DNA from: an uncultured Neomegalonema sp.
GTDB lineage: Bacteria > Pseudomonadota > Alphaproteobacteria > Rhodobacterales > Rhodobacteraceae
Reading direction: 5' to 3'
Length of the DNA stretch: 12,576 nucleotides
Assembly (NCBI GenBank): GCA_937944035.1
Contig: CALDZQ010000012.1
Coordinates: forward strand, 1-12,576
Numbering within the stretch: position 1 is the stretch's first letter; each line of letters opens with the position of its first letter. The notes under the pieces are model-generated. The model made no database searches and was not told the DNA's origin. It saw only the letters and a list, made by a program, of their open reading frames with translations. A program made the translations under genes and the position numbers. Shown one piece after another: positions 1-5,669 of this stretch.

Positions 1-347
1 TCATCGGTGCGGAAAGCGAGGCGGAATTCGTCCGATTTCTTCTCGGCAAACTCGACATAGGCCTCGCCAAGCGCAGCGACGACTTTTTCAGCCGACTTGC
101 TCGATGCCGCTGCATCCGCCAGATCCGCCGCCAGCTCATCAACGGCTTGTGCCTGAAGATAGGCAAGAATATCGGCTTTGTTTTCAAAGTAAGTGTAAAG
201 GCTCATCGCGCTCATACCGACTTCTTTGGCGATACCGCGAATGGTGACTTTCTCTGTACCGTACTCGTCGATGATCCGACGTGCCGCAACAGCAGCTTTT
301 GCACGAACGACTGATTTTTCGTCTTCTGTAAGTGGCTTACGTGGCAT
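1..347 (-). CDS. TetR-family transcriptional regulator (3' end cut by window edge)
   Basis: Reading leftward from the ATG at 347-345 there are 115 codons without a stop up to the window edge, so the C-terminal ligand-binding domain is mostly missing. The N-terminus has a basic lead followed by a typical TetR helix-turn-helix at about residues 35-54: TIRGIAKEVGMSAMSLYTYF, with the family's Y-x-Y-F and a following 'NKADIL' segment. TetR proteins are cytoplasmic dimeric repressors released by a small ligand; which ligand cannot be told here. A G-rich stretch (GGGGGA) about 9 nt upstream supports the start. The gene is downstream of bioY on the same strand, but a strong terminator separates the two, so it probably has its own promoter in 348-552, where an imperfect dyad lies. 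The family call is secure; the target genes are unknown. Confidence 0.9.
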   Translation of the reverse strand, partial: MPRKPLTEDEKSVVRAKAAVAARRIIDEYGTEKVTIRGIAKEVGMSAMSLYTYFENKADILAYLQAQAVDELAADLADAAASSKSAEKVVAALGEAYVEFAEKKSDEFRLAFRTD

Positions 348-448
348 TGTTGAAGTCCCCCAAGACATCTCATTTAAAAGACCGCGCGAACTCCCCCGAG
401 TGGCGGCTTGAGATGAATATGCAGGGAAACGTTTTTTAATTTCTTAAA

Positions 449-470
449 GCGAACGTTATTCGGAGTACGC
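449..470. promoter_or_regulatory. Imperfect dyad upstream of the TetR gene, candidate operator
   Basis: A 22-bp segment begins GCGAAC and ends GTACGC, so five of six arm positions are symmetric around a 10-bp centre. It lies about 100 bp upstream of the tetR start in an AT-rich intergenic region (348-603) that otherwise holds only the bioY terminator. TetR repressors commonly bind such short dyads near their own promoter. This is only a candidate: a single occurrence with modest symmetry. Confidence 0.25.
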
Positions 471-552
471 AATACTTTGAAATTGCCTCTATTTTTAGTC
501 GTTCGTCCGATACTTTATTTATATGCGTTAGGGTTAAGGGATTTTTACAATA

Positions 553-576
553 AAAAAGCGGCTTTCGCCGCTTTTT
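553..576 (-). terminator. Rho-independent terminator after bioY (possibly bidirectional)
   Basis: A perfect 10-bp stem (AAAAAGCGGC paired with GCCGCTTTTT) surrounds a TTTC loop. Read on the minus strand it comes 27 nt after the bioY stop codon and ends in a run of six T. The A/T-flanked arms would also work on the plus strand, but no plus-strand gene ends here. It should insulate the tetR gene from bioY transcription. Confidence 0.88.
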
Positions 577-603
577 GCTCAATTTTTATTTAAAACGCAG
601 ACC

Positions 604-1230
604 TTACCGCAACAGCGACCGGATCGCCGGGAACAACAACACCGCAAGGCCCGCCTTCATAAGGTCAACCTGCAGGAACGCCTTCGTCAGCCCGATAACC
701 TTCTCCAGCCCGATGCCGCCAAACGGACTTGCGCCCGGTGCGGTAAACGGCGAACCGTAGGCCAGCCACAGCGCGCCCGGAATATGGATCAGCGCAAGAC
801 CAATCACCATCGCAACCGCCGCCAGCAGGAACTTACGGTCCCAGCCGCGCTCCGCCATCAGGCCGACCGCGAATGCCGCGAGCGCAAAGCCGATCAGGTA
901 TCCGCCCGTCGGCCCCATCATATAGGCCATGCCCAGACCCTTTTCAGGCGTTCCGGTAAATACGGGCTGTCCGGCCAAACCAACCGCCAGATAAGACAGC
1001 ACGGTGGCCAGTCCCATCCGCGCGCCGTAGGCTAGGCCCAACGCAAGCACCACGAACACTTGCATCGTTACGGGTACAGGCTCGATAAAAATCTTGATCT
1101 TCGCCGATACGAAAAGCGCCAACACGCCCAGTGTAATCAGTATGGCCGCGCGAAGGGCGCGCCCCGCGGGGCCGGTGGTGGAGGGCCATAGGGCCTGTGA
1201 AAGCGTGGGAGCCGATGCAGCCAAAGCCAT
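604..1230 (-). CDS. bioY: Biotin transporter BioY (ECF transporter S component)
   Basis: The predicted protein is 208 residues and strongly hydrophobic with about six membrane segments, the usual BioY size. Family motifs are clear: PVPVTMQ at 51-57, the segment YLAVGLAGQPVF at 80-91, and GPTGGYLIGF at 106-115. BioY binds biotin in the inner membrane and works with the ECF energizing module (BioM/BioN-type), though some BioY proteins act without a dedicated module; none is encoded here. The start at 1230 is chosen because AAGGAA lies about 8 nt upstream. A longer frame reaching 1365 would run into the preceding gene and adds no hydrophobic or conserved sequence. The gene follows 1313-1924 on the same strand after 82 nt and ends before a strong terminator. 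I see no recognisable BioR or BirA site upstream. Confidence 0.95.
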   Translation of the reverse strand: MALAASAPTLSQALWPSTTGPAGRALRAAILITLGVLALFVSAKIKIFIEPVPVTMQVFVVLALGLAYGARMGLATVLSYLAVGLAGQPVFTGTPEKGLGMAYMMGPTGGYLIGFALAAFAVGLMAERGWDRKFLLAAVAMVIGLALIHIPGALWLAYGSPFTAPGASPFGGIGLEKVIGLTKAFLQVDLMKAGLAVLLFPAIRSLLR

Positions 1231-1295
1231 TGTCGCGTTCCTTAAAGGCAGATTAATCCAATGCACAGGACATTGCACCGAAGCGACGGTTTGAT

Positions 1296-1309
1296 GCAAG
1301 AAATCTTGC
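1296..1309. repeat. 14-bp perfect palindrome between the secreted-protein gene and bioY
   Basis: GCAAGAAATCTTGC has 6-bp arms around AA and lies only a few bases after the stop codon of the 1313-1924 gene, 66 nt upstream of bioY. There is no following T-run, so it is not a convincing terminator. It could be a protein-binding site or chance. Confidence 0.3.
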
Positions 1310-1312
1310 GGT

Positions 1313-1924
1313 TTATTCAGCGCTTTCCATAATCGCGCGGGCCAGCGCAAAGGCACGTTTTTCAAGGATCACGGGCGTCTCGCATACAAAGGTCAGCGAT
1401 TGAGCGCGCTCTTTATAAATCCGCGCATCCCATGCGACCACGTCCTGCAATTCTTCCATTTTGTCGAAGTCATCGTCCGATTTGTCCTCCTTGCTCTCCA
1501 AAACCGCGATTTGCTGTTGCAGCGTATCAATGCGGTTTGCCAGCCCGGTCTGCTTGCCGGCATAGCGCGCGATGCCGGAGACGATTTCACTGCGCTCGCG
1601 GTCGATCTGTTCGAATGCCGCTTTGAACAGCAGCGCCAGCTTTGTCTGCTTATCTGCTTCCAGTCCGGCGGCGTATTTCCCGATCAAGATCTGCGCATCC
1701 TCAATCGGAGTGCGCCTGACCGAGATCGCACGGGCAAGCTGTTGCGTTTCCGCGTCAATCTCGACCGGATCTTCAAGTATTTTTCCGCTCCACATCTGCC
1801 CGATAGAAAGGCGCGGCACTTTGCGTTGAATGCAAGGCCAGGTCGGATCATTAAAATTCGCCGCCTGTAAAGAAATCGGCACGGTCAACGTCAGCATAAA
1901 AGTCAAAATGCAGAATTTATTCAT
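1313..1924 (-). CDS. Secreted protein of unknown function
   Basis: The predicted protein is 203 residues. Residues 1-21 form a signal peptide (short basic start, hydrophobic core, cleavage after LQA), so it should be periplasmic or outer-envelope. The mature part opens with a WPCIQRKVP motif followed by LSIGQMWSG, which I recall from unnamed secreted proteins of related alphaproteobacteria. Residues about 105-175 are charged, helical and probably coiled coil. Only two Cys remain in the mature chain (C31 and C181), which could form a disulfide bridging the start and end. The start follows AAAGGAAAG, with slightly long spacing; an ATG 8 nt further upstream is out of frame and soon stops. It precedes bioY on the same strand, 82 nt away, but nothing suggests a role in biotin uptake. 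I do not recognise a function. Confidence 0.75.
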   Translation of the reverse strand: MNKFCILTFMLTLTVPISLQAANFNDPTWPCIQRKVPRLSIGQMWSGKILEDPVEIDAETQQLARAISVRRTPIEDAQILIGKYAAGLEADKQTKLALLFKAAFEQIDRERSEIVSGIARYAGKQTGLANRIDTLQQQIAVLESKEDKSDDDFDKMEELQDVVAWDARIYKERAQSLTFVCETPVILEKRAFALARAIMESAE

Positions 1925-2027
1925 CGATTCATCTTTCCTTTAACGATTTATGCGACATTTATCATTGTCACGCGCAAGAACCGGAACACAACGGCCGCGC
2001 CATACCGCACAAGACGCTTGCCTGATT

Positions 2028-2056
2028 TTATCAGCATGTCGTCTGTAGACTTTAAA
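2028..2056 (+). promoter_or_regulatory. Weak candidate sigma-70 promoter for the small Cys-rich gene
   Basis: TTATCA at 2028-2033 and TTTAAA at 2051-2056 are separated by 17 bp and each matches 4 of 6 consensus positions. Transcription would start near 2063, leaving a leader of about 64 nt. That leader contains a small hairpin, GCCCG/CGGGC at 2087-2101. The placement is reasonable but the sequence match is weak. The 1925-2126 region also has to hold the promoter of the divergent gene ending at 1924; I cannot pick one out there. Confidence 0.22.
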
Positions 2057-2126
2057 ATTGTCCTGGGGAGGAGAAAAGCCGAAGTTGCCCGATTGCCGGG
2101 CGGCATAAGTAGTGTGGAGTGATCCC

Positions 2127-2333
2127 ATGATCGAGCTTCTTTTCACCGTCTGTCTTCTTGCCAACGAAGATATTTGCGAAGAACGCAAGCTAACCTTCGT
2201 TGAAAACATCTCACCGATGACCTGCATGATGGGCGCACAGCCCGAACTCGCCAAATGGTCCGCAGGCCACCCCAAATGGCGCATTGGTAAGTGGAAGTGC
2301 AAAATTGTCGATACGCAAGTCGTCGACATTTGA
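2127..2333 (+). CDS. Small Cys-rich conserved hypothetical protein
   Basis: The predicted protein is 68 residues. ATG at 2127 is preceded by GGAG at 2116-2119; an upstream ATG at 2112 has no such site. It opens with a short hydrophobic stretch (MIELLFTVCLLA) and has four Cys (9, 17, 33 and 58), then a segment resembling SPMTCMMGAQPELAKW and a Trp/Lys-rich end. I recall similar short proteins as unnamed conserved genes in Rhodobacterales. Four Cys and a hydrophobic start fit a small exported protein with two disulfides, but the hydrophobic part is short for a signal peptide, so the location is uncertain. It converges on the ABC permease gene, with stop codons only 2 nt apart and no terminator between them. 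Confidence 0.7.
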   Translation: MIELLFTVCLLANEDICEERKLTFVENISPMTCMMGAQPELAKWSAGHPKWRIGKWKCKIVDTQVVDI

Positions 2334-2335
2334 CA

Positions 2336-3151
2336 TCACCCCCGCCTCCGCCCGACCAGCCCTTTGGACGGATCATACGCATAAATCGCCGCTGCCAGAA
2401 ACGCCGCTGTCACCCCAACAACTACGCCCAGTGCCAGCCAGTTGATCTGGACATAGAGGGCAAACCGGATCAGCTCGACCGCGTAAGTGAACGGGTTCAA
2501 ATTGCAAATATCATACAGCAATTCGCTCGACTCCGCGATCCGCCATAGCGGGTAGAGGGCGGAGGAGGCGAAGAACATCGGGAAGATGACAAAATTCATC
2601 ACCCCGGCAAAGTTCTCAAGCTGCTTGATTGCCGAGGACAAAAACAACCCGATTGCCCCCAGCATCATCCCCGACAGGATCAGCGCGGGCAGCAGGGTGA
2701 TATACCCCAGCGGCGGCGGGCGAATATCCCAGAACCACGCGATCAGCAGGAACGCATAAACCTGCAAAATCGACACCGCGACTCCGGCGATCAGCTTTGA
2801 ACTCAGCACGAACCAGCGCGGATAGGGGCTGACCAACAACGTCCGCATCGCCCCCGTCTCGCGGTCATACACCATCGAAAGAGACGACTGCATCCCGTTG
2901 AAAAGCTGGATCATTGCGCATAGACCCGGCGTCACATACGCCTCGTACAGCACATACGTCTCATAGGGCGGCGTGATCGACAGGCCCAGTACCGACCGGA
3001 ATCCGGCGGCAAAAATGAACAGCCACACGAGGGGCCGCACCAGCGCCGACAAGAACCGCTCCCGCTGCTGCGCAAACCGGATCGCCTCGCGCCAGATTAT
3101 CCCGCCCATCGCGGTGAACCGGCCCCGCCAGTTGAGACGATTCACGCTCAT
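2336..3151 (-). CDS. ABC-2 type permease of the PQQ-alcohol-dehydrogenase-associated transporter (PedC-like)
   Basis: The predicted protein is 271 residues with about six membrane segments, the normal size for an ABC-2 membrane subunit. Its layout fits the family: an amphipathic start, 'ERETG'-like VYDRETGAMRTLLVSP at about 113-128, and the late NLNPFTYAVELIRF motif that marks ABC-2 permeases. It is the last gene of the operon. Its ATG overlaps the ATPase stop by 4 nt, so translation is probably coupled and the two form one complex in the inner membrane. Together with the neighbouring propeller and binding-protein genes it matches the permease of 'PQQ-dependent alcohol dehydrogenase system' transporters, called PedC in Pseudomonas putida and LutF in Methylobacterium. 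ABC-2 permeases are generally exporters, while genetics in those organisms suggests a role in lanthanide acquisition, so the transport direction and substrate stay open. Confidence 0.88.
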   Translation of the reverse strand: MSVNRLNWRGRFTAMGGIIWREAIRFAQQRERFLSALVRPLVWLFIFAAGFRSVLGLSITPPYETYVLYEAYVTPGLCAMIQLFNGMQSSLSMVYDRETGAMRTLLVSPYPRWFVLSSKLIAGVAVSILQVYAFLLIAWFWDIRPPPLGYITLLPALILSGMMLGAIGLFLSSAIKQLENFAGVMNFVIFPMFFASSALYPLWRIAESSELLYDICNLNPFTYAVELIRFALYVQINWLALGVVVGVTAAFLAAAIYAYDPSKGLVGRRRG

Positions 3152-3888
3152 GCGGCGATCTCGTCGCGCTCAACGCCCGTCAGGCTCAGGAACCGTTCGC
3201 TCAGGGTCACATCTCCCGCAATCCCGGCGGCAATACCGCTTTCGATGACGGCCCCCTTGTGCAGCAAAACCAGCGGATCACTGCCCCGCACCTCATCAAA
3301 CAGATGCGTCGCCCACAGCACACCAACTTCACCCGTATCCGCCAAATTACGAACAGTATCAACGACATCCCGGCGGGAGCGTACATCAAGTCCCACCGTC
3401 GCCTCGTCCAGTAACAGCAGCTTCGGCCCGTGCATCAGCGCCCGCGCGATCTCAGCCCGCCGCAACTGCCCCCCCGACAGCGTCGCGACCTTGGACTCCG
3501 CCTTTTCCAGCAGCCCGACGCTCTCCAACACCTTATCCCCGCGCTCCCGCGCCTCGCGCTTGCCGATGCCATGCAGCGCGGCGTGATAGCGTAGGTTTTG
3601 ACGGATTGTCAGGCTCATATCCAGCGAGCGGCTTTGAAACACCACCCCCATCTGCGCCAGCGCAGGCCCGGCATCGCGCCGCACATCATGCCCGCAGACT
3701 TCGATGCTGCCGCTCACATTGTCATAAAGTCGCGTAATCAGCGAAAACAGCGTCGATTTCCCGGCCCCGTTGATGCCCAGCAACGCCACAAACGCGCCTT
3801 GCTCAACTGTCAAAGACACATCGTCCAGCGCCTTCGTGGCCCCGAAATTATGGCTGACACCCGTAACGCTGAGGGTTGGGCCGCTCAC
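3148..3888 (-). CDS. ABC transporter ATP-binding protein (PQQ-alcohol-dehydrogenase-associated)
   Basis: This is a 246-residue ABC ATPase with every expected motif: Walker A GINGAGKST at 38-46, Q-loop Gln85, signature LSGGQ at 137-141, Walker B LLLLDE at 157-162 and the H-loop His195 (WATHLFDE). It hydrolyses ATP to drive the membrane subunit encoded immediately downstream. Overlaps of 4 nt with both neighbours (permease and acidic small protein) indicate translational coupling. The sequence type is the ABC-2/drug-exporter-like class (GINGAGKSTLF, ATHLFDE) rather than an amino-acid or sugar importer ATPase, consistent with the permease. In context it corresponds to the ATPase of the PQQ-alcohol-dehydrogenase ABC cluster (PedB/LutE in the best-studied systems; the symbol correspondence is from memory). 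Confidence 0.92.
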   Translation of the reverse strand: MSGPTLSVTGVSHNFGATKALDDVSLTVEQGAFVALLGINGAGKSTLFSLITRLYDNVSGSIEVCGHDVRRDAGPALAQMGVVFQSRSLDMSLTIRQNLRYHAALHGIGKREARERGDKVLESVGLLEKAESKVATLSGGQLRRAEIARALMHGPKLLLLDEATVGLDVRSRRDVVDTVRNLADTGEVGVLWATHLFDEVRGSDPLVLLHKGAVIESGIAAGIAGDVTLSERFLSLTGVERDEIAA

Positions 3889-4160
3889 TCGGCTTTCATG
3901 CCTGTAATGTGCATGTCCTCGTTGAGATCAATGTCGAACTGACCCCCGCCGCAGAACACATCATCCAACTCGATCTCATCGCCGTCGATTTCAATGTCGT
4001 CTTCGTCCATCTCGCAACGCATCGATTCGAGCAGGTCCATGATCTTCTGCACTTGCTCCGCCGAAGGCGCATCGCTGCCATCGGCCTGCGCCGCGCCGTG
4101 CATCCCGATCGAAAGGGCAAAAGCGAGGATGGCGGTGGTTTGGATCAGTTTTCTCATCAT
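3885..4160 (-). CDS. Small, extremely acidic secreted protein, PepSY-like; candidate periplasmic metal binder
   Basis: The predicted protein is 91 residues. Residues 1-26 are a signal peptide (MMRKL start, hydrophobic core, cleavage after AQA). The mature 65 residues hold 22 Asp/Glu against 3 Lys/Arg. Order: a helix (about 34-48, SAEQVQKIMDLLESMRC), an acidic block with alternating acids (DEDDIEIDGDEIELDD at 52-67), then CGGGQFDIDLNEDMHITGMK. The helix plus two strands and the Cys49/Cys70 pair resemble small PepSY-domain proteins that end in a 'DGKEYDLKLDKNFKV'-type strand. Such acidic surfaces bind Ca or lanthanides; this is inference. It sits inside the ABC operon, overlaps the ATPase start by 4 nt and follows the cupredoxin-like gene by 21 nt. 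GGGAG stands 3 nt before the first ATG and 6 nt before the second (4157), so the second may be the true start. Confidence 0.85.
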   Translation of the reverse strand: MMRKLIQTTAILAFALSIGMHGAAQADGSDAPSAEQVQKIMDLLESMRCEMDEDDIEIDGDEIELDDVFCGGGQFDIDLNEDMHITGMKAE

Positions 4161-4181
4161 TTTCTCCCGTAATATGGTCTG

Positions 4182-4643
4182 CTACTCGATAGAAACCTTC
4201 ACCCGCTGGCTCTCGCCCTTTGTGCCGGGGATTTTGATCTCATAGCGGCCCGGTTTCAGCGCGATAAAACTCATCGTCACCGTGCCCGCTTTATCAAACT
4301 CGATGCTGTCTACACCAAGCGGGCGGATTTCGATGCCGTTGATAACGATCTCATTCACCCAGACCGCGCGAAAGAAATCCGCCCCTGAAATCGCCAGTTC
4401 AGCCGACCCGTCCGCAACAATATCCAGCTTGTAATACCCCCCCGATTGCAGCTTCATAGGCGCATCGGCCAGCGGTTTCCCCGATGCCAGCGTCAACGGG
4501 GCCAGCGTCTCGCGGTTGCATTTCGACATCATCCCGGCAAAGCCCATCTTCTCCGGCGCGCAGAGCGGCTTGGCATCGGCATTGTGCATCGGCGCAGAAG
4601 TGAACGTCGCGGCGGCGAGCATAAGGGCGGCAAATTTCTTCAT
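4182..4643 (-). CDS. Secreted cupredoxin-like protein of the ABC operon, function unknown
   Basis: The predicted protein is 153 residues. ATG at 4643 is preceded by GAGG at a good distance; a longer frame to 4748 would overlap the propeller gene and hides the signal peptide. Residues 1-24 are a signal peptide (cleavage after ADA). The mature part has Cys28 and Cys42 near its start, then a beta-rich region. The last 50 residues (IEIRPLGVDSIEFD, TVTMSFIALKPGRYEIKIPG) have the look of a cupredoxin-type beta sandwich with its PG-x-Y-x-(x)-I-P-G end. However, the usual copper ligands (Cys, His and Met around that motif) are absent. It may therefore be a structural or protein-binding member, or bind metal by other residues. 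It lies between the propeller gene (25 nt) and the acidic small protein (21 nt), so it is surely part of the same transcript. Its specific role is unknown. Confidence 0.82.
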   Translation of the reverse strand: MKKFAALMLAAATFTSAPMHNADAKPLCAPEKMGFAGMMSKCNRETLAPLTLASGKPLADAPMKLQSGGYYKLDIVADGSAELAISGADFFRAVWVNEIVINGIEIRPLGVDSIEFDKAGTVTMSFIALKPGRYEIKIPGTKGESQRVKVSIE

Positions 4644-4668
4644 TTCAGTATCCTCGGTAGCAGGGAAA

Positions 4669-5643
4669 TCAGTTCGGCGAGACCACAACGCCCCAGGGCT
4701 GTTCACCAACCGGAATCGACTTGATGACCTTCTCTTTCTCCACGTCAATCACAGAAATATCGTTGGAATTTCCGTTGGTTGTGTAGAGAAACTTCTGATC
4801 CGGCGAGAACGCAAGCTGCCACACCCGTTGCCCGACCAGCAGATATTTCTCAACCTCCAGCGTCTCCCCGTTGATGAGCGCAACCCGGTTTGCGGGGCCG
4901 AGGGCGACGAAGACCTTCTTACCGTCCTTCGTTACCTTAATCCCCACCGGCTGCAACGCCTCAGGCAGAATGCCGGGAACCGCAAATTCGATCTTCTTGG
5001 TGATCTCGCCCGCTTTGGGATCAATCACCGCAACCGTCCCGCCAATCTCGGACGATACATACAGCCGCGAGCCGTCGGCTGTGAAATGCGCATAGCGCGG
5101 ACGCTGATCGACCAGCACATTTTGCTCAATCTCGAACGTCTCGGTATTGATGAAATGCGCCATATTCGTCGTCTCGGAGGTGTTGACAACGATCTTGCCA
5201 TCGGGGCTGATCCCCATCCCTTCCGGCTCCACACCCACCGGAATTTCCGCCAGCACCCGCCGCGTTTTCACATCGACCACGGTGACGATGTTGTCATCCT
5301 CATTGGCGATGTAGAGCGGGTTGCCTGACGGGTGCAGGATGAACAATTCCGGGTCCGGGCCGGAGGGCAGGGTATGCTTGCGTTTCAGCGTCTTCGTGTC
5401 GAACACATTCACCGTGTCATCATCCGACGCGCAGACGTAGAGTTCCGAGCCGTCGGGTGAAATCGTAATCCCCCGTGGCCGTGCGCCCGCATCAATCGTC
5501 CCCGTCACCTCCAGCGTTTCGCTATCGATAATCGTGATCGTGTTGCCCTTCTCGTTCGACACGTAAATCGTGTTCGCCAAAGCGGGCAGGGCGAAGGCGG
5601 TCAGCGCGGTGGCGGCCGTCAGGGCGGTCAATCGGGATCGCAT
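4669..5643 (-). CDS. PQQ-dependent catabolism-associated YVTN beta-propeller protein
   Basis: The predicted protein is 324 residues. A signal peptide (residues 1-23, cleavage after ALA) directs it to the periplasm. The rest is seven repeats of about 42 residues, each with a turn like RPRGITISPDG, followed by a strand such as LYVCASDDDTVNVFD; the seven turns can be counted directly. This is a YVTN/NHL-type beta-propeller, and the sequence fits the family always found with PQQ alcohol dehydrogenase ABC transporters. ATG at 5643 has GGAG 8 nt upstream; the frame extends to 5688, but without a ribosome site and into the preceding gene. Role within the system is unproved: relatives are genetically needed with the transporter (PedA-type in Pseudomonas), perhaps as a second periplasmic binding or docking factor. 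It follows the binding-protein gene by 26 nt. Confidence 0.93.
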   Translation of the reverse strand: MRSRLTALTAATALTAFALPALANTIYVSNEKGNTITIIDSETLEVTGTIDAGARPRGITISPDGSELYVCASDDDTVNVFDTKTLKRKHTLPSGPDPELFILHPSGNPLYIANEDDNIVTVVDVKTRRVLAEIPVGVEPEGMGISPDGKIVVNTSETTNMAHFINTETFEIEQNVLVDQRPRYAHFTADGSRLYVSSEIGGTVAVIDPKAGEITKKIEFAVPGILPEALQPVGIKVTKDGKKVFVALGPANRVALINGETLEVEKYLLVGQRVWQLAFSPDQKFLYTTNGNSNDISVIDVEKEKVIKSIPVGEQPWGVVVSPN

Positions 5644-5669
5644 GTGCAGTCTCCGGTATTTCCAAGATG

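Noticed and set aside
1231..1365. N-terminal extension of BioY from an upstream ATG
   Set aside because: It would overlap the end of the preceding gene, lacks BioY similarity and has no ribosome site, while the start at 1230 has a good AAGGAA.
4000..4040. EF-hand loop in the acidic small protein
   Set aside because: D55-x-E57-x-D59-G60 matches the start of a loop, but position 8 is Glu instead of a hydrophobic residue and position 12 is Asp, and the surroundings look like strands rather than helices. I treat it as an acidic PepSY-like region, not an EF-hand.
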